Part shown: positions 11,901 through 27,000 of the stretch, one piece after another
Layout: each line of letters starts with the position of its first letter
How positions within the stretch are numbered: the stretch's first letter is position 1
Assembly (NCBI RefSeq): GCF_043641665.1
Contig: NC_092191.1
Location: 15,903,501 to 15,967,500, forward strand
DNA from: Enoplosus armatus
Taxonomy: Eukaryota > Chordata > Actinopteri > Centrarchiformes > Enoplosidae
Direction: 5' to 3'
DNA: 64,000 nt
Program-made: the position numbers and the translations under genes
Notes under the pieces: generated by a model
The model's input: the letters and a program-made list of their open reading frames with translations, nothing else
What the model was told of the DNA's origin: nothing
Databases searched by the model: none

Positions 11901-14900
11901 TAATAACACAGATCCTAGACATGAATGTACTTGGTAATGTATTAGGTTAGTTAGCCCATTGATGCACACATTATATATTACTGTAGATTAACTGTTAGTG
12001 GAAGGTTCTTACTATCAGTTTTCAATTTACAGATCCCATAAAACACGGATTGTCAAAAGGTTTGTAAAGAACTGGAAGTCCTTGGATAGCAATTTATTAC
12101 AACTGTCAGGATGCATCATCCTATTTTATACTCCAAATTTAATGTAAATTTGTGCTTACTTCAGATATGTCCTTTACATTCAATTTAGTAAACTGGTGCT
12201 TACTTCAGATATGTCCTTTACATTAAATTTGGAGTATAGAATAGGAAGCTGGTGCTTACTTCAGTCTGTAAAATTGCAATACTGTTTTGGAAAAGGAAGT
12301 TGCGCTTCAATAATGGGATTCTCAGCAGAATGCAAAAATCTATATATATCATGGTTGCAATTCTGTATCAATTAACTTACTTAATCAGGGACAATAACCA
12401 AGAAAAACTATATATACCGTATATCTCTGAAAGTATAATTATTATTACATAGCTTTTTCAACAATTGCCATCAATGAACACAAGAGGGAGCACAAGCACC
12501 TCCTTTGTTTCACACTTGCAGACGGAACACAGTGGCATGTCAGTAAACACAAATCTGTCACGAAGAAAGATATTTTGTCAGTTTCAGTAGAAAAAGGTAG
12601 TGGAACATTTTACCATATAACTGAATTTGTTCCAATATTTACACTTTGCGTTGCACTTTTGTGTACTGTGCTGTATTGCATTAGATGGCTCCACATGTTG
12701 AATTTCCAGCTGGTGTGTAGTAACTCTTCAAAAGTAGTAAAGCAAAGTTTAAATGCTCTTTGTACAATGTACATGTATTTCAGCAAGTATTGAGAACATA
12801 TACCAAGATGGCAGTATGTACTGGACTATGTACTCATAGATGGGATTGTAACCTACATAATAGAGAACTGAAAACAGGTGTGCTCCAGTTAAAATGGGCC
12901 GTATTATAAAAGTTTAAATGGAATAGTTTGACAGTGAGTACAAGGCGTTGTGATGTGTCTGTTAATAGGAAAAGGGACAACAGGGCAACATGCTGCTTTA
13001 AAAGGGGCCACATGGAATTAAGGGTCAAAAAGAGTGGATGGTTGCGTTGTCCCTGTACTTACAACAGACAACATAGAGAAGACACACCCCTGGACTTCCT
13101 GTGACATATGGGAATACACAGACACAGGTGACAGAGAGACAGACAGAGAACACTGGCATAATAGACAAGAGGAGAACATACAAACACAGACTAACCTAGA
13201 AAACCACACCAACAGAGACGTAGACATTCCTACACATGAATACAATGATCTGTAAGTGAGTGTGGACTCTCCATTAAATGTATGCTTCAGTGGTAACAGA
13301 CTGAACTTACGATTTGATAGGAGTTTTCTTCTTTTTGGCAGGTTTGTTCTGATTTTGATCCTCCAGGTCCCCAATGTTGTCATTTTCATCATTGTCATTG
13401 GAAGACAGTTCAAAGGAGGCAGAGGCCTTAGGGGGGGAGTTGGCCATTTTATTGGAGGATTTGAAAGGGTCTACTGAGTCATCAAAGTTACCAGGGTCAA
13501 AGCTGTAAGACGGCCTGGATAGTTTGGGGGAGTTGGTGATACCTTTCTTAGAAGTAAATGGATTGAAGTTCGGATCCTCCCACTTGTCCGGTTCGAAGTT
13601 GTAAGATGCTTTATGAACAGAGATTTCCTCCTCGTTGCCATTGTGGGTTGCTGGAGGATTGTTGTCCAGCTGCTCTGACTGCGCTGGAGGGGCCTTCTTC
13701 AGCCCCAGCTTTGGTTTCCTAAGAGGCATCTTGCCACCGGGCTTCTTGCCTACTTTCTTGGGTGGGGGAGAGGCCTGGTGTGAAGCCTCACTGCTCTCCT
13801 CAGAATAGTCAAACTCCAGCCTTACTGACTGACGCTTGGGGATGATGGGTTGCTCTTCAGGGTTGGTGATTGGCTCTTCAAGAGGAGCTGGAGGACATGG
13901 CTCCACAGCAGAGACAGAGGGACTCTCTGGAGGGGTGGCAATGGGGGCACACACGGGACCTTTACGGCCCAGAACAGGGGAATTGGCAATTTTACTACCT
14001 CCAGTCTTGAATGGGTCGATGTTCTCAAAATTATCTGGATCCCATGTGTAGGTGGTACTAGGGGGGATGGGGGATTCGTCTTGGCCTGTTGGACTACCAG
14101 AGAGAGGGGTCTCCTCTTGGCACAAGGGTAAAGCCGGGATAGCAAGGCTCTCCTCTTGGCTGGTATGATTGGTCTCCTCCGGCAGAGGAGGAGGAGTCTC
14201 CACACGGTTCTTCCTAGTCCTTCGGAGGGTTCCTCCAGGGCTCGGAGTTGCAGATCCTCCCTCTGCTTCCTCCTGAGCCTGTAGAGGGCTGGCAGCTCGA
14301 GGCTTTCCCCGCTTCTTGATCTCCGGGGTGCTGCTGGATGAGGCTGGTCTTGGACTCTCTGGGTTGGAGTTCTGTCTGAGAAGAGGCTTCTTCTTCAAAG
14401 ACCCAGAACGGACTTTCTTTGGCCTGTGGAGTGTCCCTGGGGCACTCTCTGTGCCCACACTGAATGATTCAGAATGTGGACGGAAGCCTCCCACTGTTGA
14501 TCCGTCCAACAGATCAGCACTGTCTAGCTCTCCTCCCTGGAGGCTAAGTGAACGGGTCAGAGTGTGAGTTGTTGAATCTGTAGCTATAACCTCAATGTTG
14601 TAGGTGCCGCTGGCTGCAATGGGCTTGTTCTCATCAAAAACAATGGACGGGGAACGGCCGAGTGCATCAGCTGAAGTCAAGTCAGAGGCAGGATCACTGA
14701 CTGAGGTGTCTGCTACTGCAAAAGATGGAGAGACATAACGTTAAGAGATTTTATTCCGCAAAATTCATCAAAATTAAATGAAATTGGAATTCTTTTATAT
14801 TTTAACTGGTTTGTGCGTGAGATGCAGGTGTGAAGGAAGCCTGCATTGAGATAAAAGCTGCAGCTGGCTTCTGACACATCCAATTATAGAGATAAATGTG

Positions 14901-16913
14901 CTATAAATAATTCAATAAGAGTCTCTCAGTTGAACAGAAAGCCATAAAAAGTAACCATATGAGAGACAGACTGAACTGATTGGTCAGCCTTTCCTAAATA
15001 TCCCAAAAGCCTCAGTTTTGTGCAGTGGAGATGCTTGCCTCAACAAACAAAGCCAGATGGATACTGCTGTATTCCACTAGATGGTGCAACAAGACTTTCT
15101 TTCACCTACTTTTTTACAACAGGGTAACAGAGCACCGTGGCATAATTCTCTTACTGTACCTTTGTCATCGCACGTTAGTTGCTGGATTTGGGGCTCAGTA
15201 GGAGAAACAGCCTTCACTGGAGTTGTGGATTCAGGGGTCTCAAATGCTCCATCAGAGTCTGAGCTCCTGTAAAAAAACACAAGGACAGATTAAGTCAAGG
15301 CTGCTGTGAATCAGACTGACATCACTGTAATGACTCAAACGACGGCATCTGAGCTAAACTTCTCTCCTTCAGACACTTCACATCAGGAAGGACACATTTA
15401 TTTCCCAAGTCAGCAGTTTGAAGATCATTCTCAAAGGCAATGCATGGTGTAAATACTTTATCATACAGATTAACTAAGGGTAGTAGTTCACTCAGGTAGG
15501 AAGAGCAGCATGTGATATTTCCTGTAGTGTGTATGTAAAAAAGCCCCAGGCTAATATTTGTTTCTGTTTTCATTTCTCCCTTAGGCTTTTATGGCAAATG
15601 AAAACGCTGAATCTGCAGCGAGGTGACAGATATTGACACATCTGAGACACAGAATTACCCCATTTCAACACACACATGCAACACCCGTACACACACAAGA
15701 CCACCTCAAGACACCAAATATATCACAGTTATTGAATAAAAAGGGAGGTACGGCAGGGTTCACTGAGGCAAAAACAGAGAAATGACCAGTTTCTGCATGA
15801 CAATGGGCTGTAAATACAAATCTTAATGTTATCATCCTAAGCAAAAGCAATATTGATTGGTCTTCCTCAGCACCATACAGACACATACACACCAGACAAC
15901 CTGACTACCAAGCTCCATGCTTCACTGATCAATGTATTATCTGACGGTATGTGGCCCCAGCCCTCCGTCCTGTCTCACCTCTGTCTGATCGGCTCCCTGG
16001 CAGCACTGATCATGTTGTCATGACGTGAGCCCCAGGAGAGACGCCAGAGGAGCCCCAGAGCCGGATCCGAGCCCGGGCTGTCCCCGTCTCCTGCCCCTCC
16101 CAGCAGTGTGTCCCATCCCCAGCGAGCCCACTGCAGTGGAGACAGAGCCTGCCACGCACTCACTGCCATGGCTGCCGGCAGGCTTCACCTCTCCGCACCA
16201 CGATGCTACAGCCTGACACACAGGTAGACGCCCCAACGCCTCCTCCTCAGATGACGACGAAGACCACCAGATCCAACCTTTCCTCTGCCTTCCCTTTCTT
16301 TTTCTATATAGCCAAATATCCAAGTCTCTTTGTTGCTAATATACAATCTCAGTCCTTTCACGTTGCTCCTCTTTGTCATCTGTCGCCACATCAGTCCGTC
16401 TGCACTCCTCCCCAGTAGAAAATGATGCCTCTCAATCGAAATGAGACTGGCTGCAGAAGCCCACTGCCTGCATAGTGTGTATTCCAGTCTCTCTCTCTCT
16501 CTCTCTCCCTCTCTCCTAGCCTTCGTCTCTCCCTCCCTCTACTTCTCACTCTACTTTGCTTCTGAACCACTTTGCTGTATCCACATGGAAGAAAAGGCAA
16601 AGTACTGGCCACCAGCTGAACCTGTTCTGATAAAGCTTGCTCACTACATATCTCACCACTGCATCTGATATGTATTTCCTGTCCATTGAGCTCTACCATA
16701 TTTCCCTTTTCTGCCTAAATTAAGTAAGACAACTGACACACTTTTTGGTCGATGCAAAGACACACCCAGATTTTGCTCCACAAACTCAGGTCCTTTTCAC
16801 AGACTGGAACTGAAGAAACAGAGTCAGAGTATTTAACAATGAACAATATAAAACTATATTGGAAAATGCTATGTCTAGAGCAAACTTTGACATTATTGTG
16901 GACCATACCTCTT

Positions 16914-16954
<41 letters not shown>

Positions 16955-19900
16955 AAAGCACAGACAGAAGAAGAGATGAGGACCCCACACTCTATTGATT
17001 TAACTAATCCATAAGGATTCACCTCAAGGCATTGCCGAAGCCATTCAGCATCCTGTGGGGGTCCTTTGTCACAGATGCACACAAACATGGATCAAATAAA
17101 AGCTTGTAGCATGAAAGGCATAGGGGGCTTGAAACACCATCTAGCCATCGATACGGACAATATGGCCAATGCAACAAAAATCCAGAGCTGAGACATTAGT
17201 GTTTATAGAGGAGGCTGGTAATAAATGTCTTTTGCTGTCATAGTCAATATGTCCACTATCCCGGGGGTCACATCACAGCAGAGATGGCTCTTCTAGGCCA
17301 ACAATATGGCAGGAGTAACATATTCTAATTACACTGCAATGTGCTCCACTGACAAATCTAAATCATCAGGCTACACAAAAGCATTACACAGCCTGTTAAA
17401 GCTCCAACAGGGTATAAAATGATAAGTGTTACCTGCTTATTACATTTATATACATTATGTCTGATACTTCTTCAGATCAAAAGCCTTTAAAAACACCTCC
17501 ATTACTTTTCAGGGAGATGTGATGCAAAATGAGACAGCACATGGCCAAGAAGGGAGTCAGAGCTGTAATCTCTGTGAAGGCCCAGTGTGTCCCAGCAGGA
17601 TAAGACTGGTCTGCCTGGAGATCCATCTGGATCCGTCACTGGGATCATATTGTCAGATGGTCAGATGGCAGAGAGCTCCAAGGATGAGACCCACTTACAG
17701 ACTGTAATATGCAAAGACCAAATAAGCATACACCACACCAAGTTCTATATATGAAAATAAAACTACTCAAAGAATTCATCTATTAAGACCTGTAAGAGAT
17801 CTAGCTCTCTGGAGACTGGTTTGATTTGTAGCAATAAAATTAGTGCATAAAAGCTGCTTCTTTGAGAATGGAGAAGAGTGAAACAATACAGTAATTAGGG
17901 CTCAATTCAGCGCTCCGTTTACGTCCTTGCAGAGGACACTTTTCATGTGACTGCAAACACTGTGTTGCTATGGCAACTGGAGGTTGTTCCCGCCATATGT
18001 TCCACTATGGTGGAAGGAAAAAAACAGAGTGGCTGGATGCAAACAGTCCAAAACACACACACAACTGAGGCTTGCCAAACCAACAAGGTCCAGTGTTTTA
18101 TATGATATAGAAGACAAATAAAGGCACATTGCAGATTTATGAGGCAGCTGCTGCGTCAGCACCATTCGGTTCACATGAATTGGTTTAAATGAGAGAAGAA
18201 AAACAGCATTTGTTTATTCTACACTACTATTAGTCTAAGAATGGTTAATATCGATCAACGTTACTCAAATAATGTAACGGGTATGAAATCATACACTGAA
18301 AGGAGTTCTGTAAATAAACATATTAAAAAGGTGAATGAAATCTTCTAATGTCTTCTGAGTTGATGCAGTTGCATCTTCAGCTGCTCTTATGTTATCGAGC
18401 TGCAGACAAAACACACTGTAGAAAGACAAAAAGCAGCGTGTGGGTGAGCAGTCAGGGTATGGGGGCGAATAGAAACAAAGAGAGCAGCAGTTAATAGCAG
18501 CCTCTCACAGGCTGAGATAACTGCCTGGAGACAGAAACTCTGCAGCGTGAGGCAGGGAGACGCTGCATTTCAGACAGCCAGACGTGTCTCTGCTTCCAGC
18601 CAAGTCCAACTCAGCCTGTCTGAACAGCTTTCACAGTGCTGGAGGGAGAGCCACTGCCGGCCCAGGGGACAAGGGGGGACCTGGGCTACACGACACGTAA
18701 ACCCAACACCACCTGTCTGTCCTTTACATATATATATATATATATATATGCATCCGTCCAAAAAAACGAAACATTTGAAGATGTTGGCATTGCAAATGAA
18801 GATAGGCACTTATCTGTTCTTTGCACATTTTAAATTTGATGTCACCATTAAAGAGTGATAAGGATGTGATTAGATGAAAGCTGATGGAAAAAGAAGACGA
18901 AGGGAGGGATGAAGGGAGGCAGGCTGCTGGTCTCCAAGCAGCTGTGCGATTAGCCTCAAAGGATTTGCTGCCACGTACTCCCTCTATCATCAAACACCTC
19001 TAAACCCTCCCTGTCTGGACAAGACCACCTATCTCTTTTTATTCCACTCCTCCTTTACCTTTAATTCGCTCGCTTTCCCTCACCTCCCGCTCCATCTCTA
19101 TGATTCGTCATCCCTTTGTTATCTCCTGCTCATTAAGCTATTCAAATGATTTGCGATCTGTTGTTAGCATTTTTAGAATGAAAGAATCTGCAACCTGTCT
19201 GTCAGACAAAAAGTGAATGAACAGCAGCTTAGTAGGGCATTGTCAGCATAAAGTAGACAAGGTGGCAGTTTAATACACTATACTTCTGTCAAATGCTTTG
19301 CATTACCAAATGTCAGTGATTAATAAATAAACTCTCAGTCAAATTAGATCTTATCAGAACATTTACCTGAACAGACAAGGAAACATTGGCATGGGGAAGT
19401 AAGTATTTTAGTGTGTACTTTGACTGTGTGATAATTACATTTCTGTTTTGTTCTGTATTGTGAAAAGAAGGAAGAGATTAAAGTCATATGGAAATTACAC
19501 AATGTGTCTGTCCCTCAGTACACTGTATACAGTCTATGGTCTCTTCTATAGGGTAGAAATGGGACCAACAGAGGGAGCTCCTGTGCTTTTATTCCCCTGA
19601 TGAATGAGTGTCTGGATATAAAGCATTACATCATAGGCACTATGAAACACCACAACAACCTATTTTCATTTTACACAAGCCTCTCCAGTTTCCACACAGC
19701 TGTGGTGTGGTGAACAGGGAGCAACTTACAGAGGCTTTGTAAAGGGAAAAAGAGCACAAAGAGGCTCTGCCTTCTGCAAATGATTCTTCAACTTGAACAA
19801 TGAAATCTTGAACAATGAAATCTTATCTGAAGGTCATATAAAAAAAACTGAACCTGAAAGAAAAGCGTTTTTCTCAAAGAGCAGATGTCTTTCTGCCACT

Positions 19901-22900
19901 CATCTCCATCCAGACTGATGTCAACTTCAATCAGCTAAAACCTCCCCTCTGAAGTCTGGCATCCTTTTGTCCAAGAAATCCACTCAGTCTCAAAACAAAG
20001 AAGCCACTAAGAAAAAAAAAAGAGTGTCAGACTAAGATAATCTCTACATGTAATACCTCATCTAGCCTAATCTGAGACTGTGACTGCATGTGCAGATGGC
20101 ACATTAAACAACAACAGGCCAGGTCAGTGAGTCATGCCACCGGCCAGGAGGGGGTTAAAATATCTCTCCATTTTGATGACGAAATCGGATGCTAGGTTCA
20201 TTCAGATTAGGAAAGACACAGCAAAGAGGGACAGAGTATCCTCCCAACCCCCCATGAATACAGACAACAACACAACCTGGATGCTCATTTTAGATTTCAT
20301 AATAAAAATGAGAATGAAAAGAAATATAACTTCCCTTGAGCATGAACAGAAAGCGCTCCATTAGCTAACACTTAACACTTCCAGGTCAGAGCTCTACAGT
20401 GTTTTGATGTGTGAATGTTTTATATAGTGTAAGTGCTTTTGACTGTGTTACACAGTGAACTCAGTAAAAGCCTTATTAGTAAAGGTTGGGATGGTGGGTA
20501 CAACGCGTCTGTTCTGCACACCTGTAGGAAAACAGCTACTAACTCAACCGCCCTGCAATAACAGCCTGTACTTGCTGCTGCTAATATTTTTATAAAAAAG
20601 TATTCAGTCCTCTGAGGTCTGAATTTAGTAGAGCTTTGAGATGAGATATATGCTATAAATCATTCATTTCTATATTACAGACAGCACATACACACATGCA
20701 TTCACTTCCTTCATCCCTCTCCTCTGTTTCTCCCCAGATCTGTGTTCCCTTGTGCAGTAGTGTGTCTGAGATATAAATAAAACAAAGTGTGCAAAGTGGA
20801 GCGCACTCTCTCTCTCCCTCTCTAACTCTAACTCTCTCTGTCTCTCATCCCCTATTATTCCTGAGTTATCTTCTTCCACCCCCACACAGCGTGTTCTATT
20901 TCAACACCCTCACCAGCTCCTGCTCCCTACGCGGCAGTCGCGTCCTCCTTCCCACAGAACAAAACATCACCCCACCAGCCTCCTAGCGGCACCTACTGCA
21001 CTCATTTCCTAATTCTGGTTCCCACGGGCTCCCCTGAAGCACTATGATGTTTCATCCATACATACTGTACTGTAGTCGAGGCACACTCATGCACATGTGC
21101 CTGTGCACATGCGCCAATTCTCTCATCTGTATTTACATCACAAAAGCAAACAATAACAAAGATGACGTGTTCAGTTGGTCGTATTGGATTTTACAGTCTG
21201 AAAAGGATTTATGGCAGTTTGCATGGAAAAACAAGTAAAGGAAAATCTAAAATGCATCAAAAACTGGAGGAAGGCAACAGAACACAATGTCTCACAGAGA
21301 TCTTTGTCAGGCTTCATCCAGCAACAGTAAATAACAACACAAATGGCGAGTATTCCCGTATTATAACTCACAGGTGATTGCATTCTGCACCCACAATGAA
21401 CATTTATGTTGCATGGGAGGCCAATATAAAGCCATGAATAAATAAAAACCTACATATAACAGCAAAGCAGAAGCAGGTGGAGCTGCTCTTCAGACCTTCA
21501 GGTTTTAAATAAAGAGATTTTCTGCTTTTTTATTAGCTTACTCACACCTCTGAACAGCTCCAGACAGAACACTGAGCAGGAATGCAGGTTAACTCAAACT
21601 CACATGTGTTCTTGAGAGGGACAGGGGGTCTGTCCTTGCTCCATGGACTCGTTGGCTCCCATCCTCAGCTAGCTCTGGCCCCCCTGCCCCCCCTGCCTGC
21701 TCCTGTGCTCCAGCCACCCTCCACATCCACCTGCTTCCCCCCCCAAAAAACGTCTCCTTTTGCTCTGATCCTTGCAGAGGAGACAGACAGCCTGTGTCAG
21801 AGGAGGTGAGCACCGGCTGAGCTTACTGTGCTGCAGTGCAGAGGATGAGCCAGTCCTGCTCGCATCAGGGCTCCTCACTTTATGCACAGCATCCCTGAGC
21901 CTCTGCTCTACAGACTGTTAATATTTCTGCCTCTCATCTGGTGGTAAAATGATGCAACACCAAGGGGGATAAAATCTCAGAGAGCAAAATGTCAAGAAGA
22001 GTATAATCCAAAACAAATAGGGTGGAACAACAATCCTGCTTTCTTGCCGTCTTGCAGGAGAGTCTGAGGTGGCTCCTCTCTGTTTGGTTGCTGATATCGC
22101 TGAGCTGTGTTGCTGCTCTCACTGCCTCCTCCCCCCTCTCTCCTCCACTCTCTCCCCTGACTCCAGCCTCCTGTGCCTTTAAAAAGACAAGCAGCTTTTT
22201 CTCGTCCGCTGCCGCGACTATGCAGGGGAGCCAAACAATAGCAGACCCCCAGAACCGCACTGATTAACAGGCGCTTTCTCTTTCACTCTGTCAGTCCCCT
22301 TCTCCCCCCCACCCACCCCCACAGTAACCGTACATCTCCACTTTGCCTTTCTCCTGCAAGGATCCCCCTCTCTCACCCAGTGAGAATGAAAATGTCATTT
22401 TTGTGCCTCCTTTTCACACAATGGAAGCTTCCAGCACAGCGCAGCCAACCAGAGTGATGCTTGAGGTAAACAATAGACTCTGAGAAACTAGTATGTGTGT
22501 GTATCATTCAACTCTGATCCTATTATATTCTCTTTCATTCAAGCCACCAGTAACTCCGTGCCAGCACACACTAACAAAACAGGCTCTATGAGCTCAAGAA
22601 AAGATCAAGATTCTTTTTTCAGTATCCAATAAGAAGTTAAACAAGAAACACTGACAACCCATTATGAGACTCAAAATATTAAAGATACACATATATATTT
22701 TAATTACAGAAGCTTAATCCAGAGGTGTCACTCCTTGCTAAAGGGACAAGGACATATGCTTCCTGACACACGAGCAACTGCACTTCTTAATGAATACAGT
22801 CTCTGTATTGAATCCCTGGGCAGCAGGCTGGGTTGGTGATCTAATTTACTGGCACTCTCATCAAACCTTGAACTGCATCAAAGACCGGAAGGGCAATAAT

Positions 22901-24027
22901 GATATTCTGTCTAGTCCAGTCTTTTCTTTTAGACATCTGTGTGTGACAGACTCAGAGAATGTGTCCTGTGGGATGGAAATAAGAGCAGGAGCAGGTTCTG
23001 CAAATCTCCCATTGATTGTCAAGGAGCAATGGGGAAAGAGAGGCGTTGGAAATATGAGGAGAATAAATCTATTGTACACTCATGGGAAAGTGAGGAAAAG
23101 AGGACTCACTACAATAGCAACTACAGCCTGCAGCACTTGTAGTCTCACAAACTTGCTGTATGCAGGTTTCAGGTGTCGTACCTCTGCCTGCGTGGACTAA
23201 AAACATTGAATGAACTGAATGAAATGGGCAATCTCCAGTTCCACTGCACAATGTAGAACACAGAACCCAGTGTTCATGTGTGTTCACCTAACACCACATT
23301 TGAAAAGGGGAGTGTTTGCATGTAAACATGAAGTCCATTAACTGATGTCCACAAAGAATATAGATGCAATTCTAGTCTCGGTTGAGCCTGTTGGTCGATG
23401 TTTCACAGCCCGAGGGGACAAGTAAAAATACTGCCCACTCACAACTCCCAACATAGACCCCTGCTAAAGCAAATATATTGATTGCTACAGCCATCCAGAC
23501 CCTCATACCAGTTCAAATATGTATCTAGGGCAGCAAAGCATGTGTGTGAAGTACAAGTTCCTATTCTATTGAATGACTGACATAAACATCCCCTCTGTGT
23601 TGCTGCTTTAAGAGCCTGGCCTTGCACTGCACTTTCAACCGTAGACTGAAGAAAATGAGGAAATAAAAAATTCAACAAACTCAGGCACTGGAAGATATGG
23701 CTGTGGCAGTTTTTTCTGAAAGATTCATAACGGCGCTCAAGAGGAATCAGGGTCACTATGATCCACATAGGTGCAGCCTGCAAGAGGGTTTGGATGTAAG
23801 TGTAAGTGTAAGTGCTTCTAAGCAGCTGTGATGGTGCAGAACAATTTCTGGTTTCACAGGTGTTGGTTAAAGCTTAGAGGGAAGGATGGCAAAACCTTTT
23901 TTATGTACTTAAGTAGAAAAAATATAACCCCTACATATCTGTGAAATGGGCTTTAGTTGTGTATAAAAACAGTTAAGTCAGAATTAAATATGATAAATGT
24001 GACTCAAGAAGAGGTCATTTTAATAGC

Positions 24028-24059
<32 letters not shown>

Positions 24060-27000
24060 AGCTGTCACTAAAACATAATGGGACAACCTTTGAAAGTGTT
24101 GAAAGGAAATCTGGATAGTACTGTCAAGTCAGTGTCAAGTTAAAATTTGTGGCTTATATAGGTATAGCCCGAGGCTCATATTAAAAAAGTAAAATAGAGA
24201 TCCAAACAACCCTAAGCACGAAAAAATACAAACCTCAGGAAGAACCACAAAAGAGGCGATCCCCTTCTACATTAAATTATAGGTGCTGGACTAGTGGGTG
24301 ATAATAAAATAGCAAATGAAAGAATCACTAACACAGCGTAGCAGAAACAAAACAGAAGGATTAATGAAAAATACAGTATAAAGATATAGAGTTTCTGATG
24401 AGCTCAACTGCTAATAACATACAATAGAACTGTTATAGATAGAACGTAGACTTTGCAGTAAAACATGATATTGCTGTTGCCATATTTTAAGTCAAACATC
24501 ACTGATGACACAGTTATGACAAAGTGGGCCACTAACTCCAACTAACAAACTAACAAAGCAGCAAGTGTACATGCAATTCAAAGATGTGTGTTTGGAGAAT
24601 CCTGGTTTTAGATATTTGTGATCTGCCCCTCTGATCCTCCTGCTGAATGGCTGCTTATCAGGCAGGGTAAGAGCCCGGAGCTTTGTTTCTCGTATGCCAA
24701 GAAAAGGCTGCACTGCTCCCATAAACAATCACTCGTGGGATCAATTTCCTGAGGCTGTGTCTACAAAACATCCACTCTCAGACTTCATCTGTCTGCATTT
24801 ACAGTATATCAACAGATTTTGAGATTCTCAAAAGATTCTCAAGAGATTGTCTGGAGGCAAACAGGACAATCTGTAACATCCAATCAGAATACTCAATCCA
24901 TGTTACTGGGCTGGTACGCCGCTCCTCTCCACTGCCACCTAACAGTCCTCTCAGGCATCATAAATAATATAACAACACTATAATGCAAGCCTAGCCTCCT
25001 CAAAATGCTGGTTTTGTCTGAGCAAGGGAGGCGTTTAGGAAGCCAAATAGTACCATAAGCAAATATGAAAGAAAACAATACAGTATTTTTTTAATTCATT
25101 GATGCATAGTTAGATACATGAGGGCTGGTGTGTCTCCCTGCATTATTTTCCTATGCCTGCAGCATTCAGACAGCAGAGTGCAGACACAAGCTGGCAAGAC
25201 AACATGAACACTGGACTCTGTGAAGGGAAGACACCCTCTGCTGGTTGTAAATAATAGTGCATTGTGAAAGTGGCTGAGTCATTCCCTCTTATAAAATAAA
25301 ATCTATGAAATAAATTGCAAAGCCACAAAAGATTGCAGAGGAATGTTAAGTATCATCAGTGAGGAAACTGTGCTGATAGTGAAATAATGAGGAGCATTAA
25401 AATGTAATCAGCAGCAGTGTTATGAATGAAAACCATTGTGCTGTGGGCTGAGTTTGTAGCACGTGAGTAGGGTGCTACACAAGAAGCTCAAATGGCAAGA
25501 AATCAGCCACAATACGTGAAGTGGTTATGATGGGCCAGGTTGTGCTAATTGTAAAAAGGCGTGGAAGTGCTCTACTTTATCCTGTAATGTCTAAAAGATT
25601 CGCATATAAACATTTTATCCACCATTAACAAGCCACAATTACACAGTATGCATTTGAGTTTCCATGACCACTGAGTTCATACATTAGCAAATCCTGTTTC
25701 CTATGAGTTCATGTGGTAGACGTGCATAGCAATGCTAATCTGTAATTTTATGAGGTGGTAAACTGGGGTTGCTGAAATAGTAGACGAGACAATACAGCAA
25801 TAATGCTGCATATGATGTATCTGTCAGAATTATATTTCACAGTTCCTTACTGGCATAGTTACACATTAAAGCTTATTTGCCTTCTTGCCAACATTTAGAT
25901 GAGAAGATTGATACCACTCTCATATTTGTATGTTAAATATGCATAGCCAGCAGCTGGTTAGCTTAGCATAGCACAAGACCGGAAACAGGGAGATACAGCT
26001 AGCCTGGTTCTGTTCAAAGGTAACAAAATCCACCTACCAGTACCCCTAAAGCTCACTAATTAACATGTTATATCTTCTTTGTTTGATCTGCACAAAAAAA
26101 CAAAGTGTAAAAATGACAATTTGCCGTTTTACAGGGGATTATGTGCTGTACTATTTCTTGGCCGGGAACATTTGTCAGGCAACCAGTGGAGACTCCATGA
26201 AGTTACTGCACCCAGCCAAGTAATAGTCCAGCACATAGAGGTGCATTTTGTTAACTTTGGACAGAGCCAGGCCAGCTGTTTTTAACAGTTTCCAGTCTTA
26301 ATGCTAAGGTAAGATAACCACCTGCCTGCCCCGGCTACATATTTACCATGTAAACGTGAGAATGGTATCGATCTTCTCATTCCTCTACATTTCCAATAGT
26401 TTCTCTCTCTATTCAGGAGCTCTGTGAATCAACATCTATGAGGTAATTCAGTGTGCCAGATGTCGATTTAATGCTATAATTTGACCTGAAAGGATAAGGA
26501 CATGGCTACTTTTCGTCAAGCAGGCTAAAGGGACTAATGGCAGCACTGAACAAATCCACTGAAAGGTCTTACTAACGAAGCAGAGCAGAGGCACGAAAGA
26601 AAAGTGACACACATTCGCATCACATTTTTTAACACAACACATGATGAGTGCTTCATAAAGAACTTCACAGTGAAATGGAAAATGACCTAATGGACAGGTT
26701 CAGGACCAGTGACAGAGTTCATGTTCATACCTTAAAGGGGGATGGCAGGGTGCAGAAGCAGGGCAGTGGTCCTCACGGTGGTAAGCTGAAGGTACAGGAG
26801 GGGAGGCAGGGGCAGGAGGAGGAGGAGGAGGAAGTTGGGGAGATGCAGGTGGGGTTGGTAGAGCTTCAGGTGTGTGCCTCTCCGGGGGTGTGGGGGGAGG
26901 AGTGGGGAACTCTGTGGTGTCGTGGCGGTGGGCAGGCAGGAAGTGGAATTCAGAGGTGGGAGGTGGGGGAGAGGCAGGGGCACGGTCACCTCTCTCTGCC

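Larger units (their letters stand above)
16170..26730 (-). other. Large TACC2 intron (upstream of the MAVSAWQ exon)
   Basis: About 10.5 kb with no convincing coding exon. Contents: CT and CA microsatellites (16.5 and 16.9 kb), a TATA repeat (18.7 kb), a 16-bp tandem duplication (19.8 kb), a possible non-coding first exon (about 21.8-22.2 kb), a GTT microsatellite (24.0 kb) and a foldback transposon (25.9-26.4 kb). Open frames seen on either strand lack splice context and family resemblance. Confidence 0.6.

Noticed and set aside
16018..16323. Alternative minus frame through the MAVSAWQ exon (101 codons)
   Set aside because: It overlaps the well-supported MAVSAWQ frame, is out of phase at the donor and has a repetitive Gly/Arg/Ser composition.
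22790..23200. Plus-strand 136-codon open frame in a TACC2 intron
   Set aside because: No low-complexity bias but also no homology that I recognise, no Kozak context and no splice sites; compatible with chance over 10 kb of intron.
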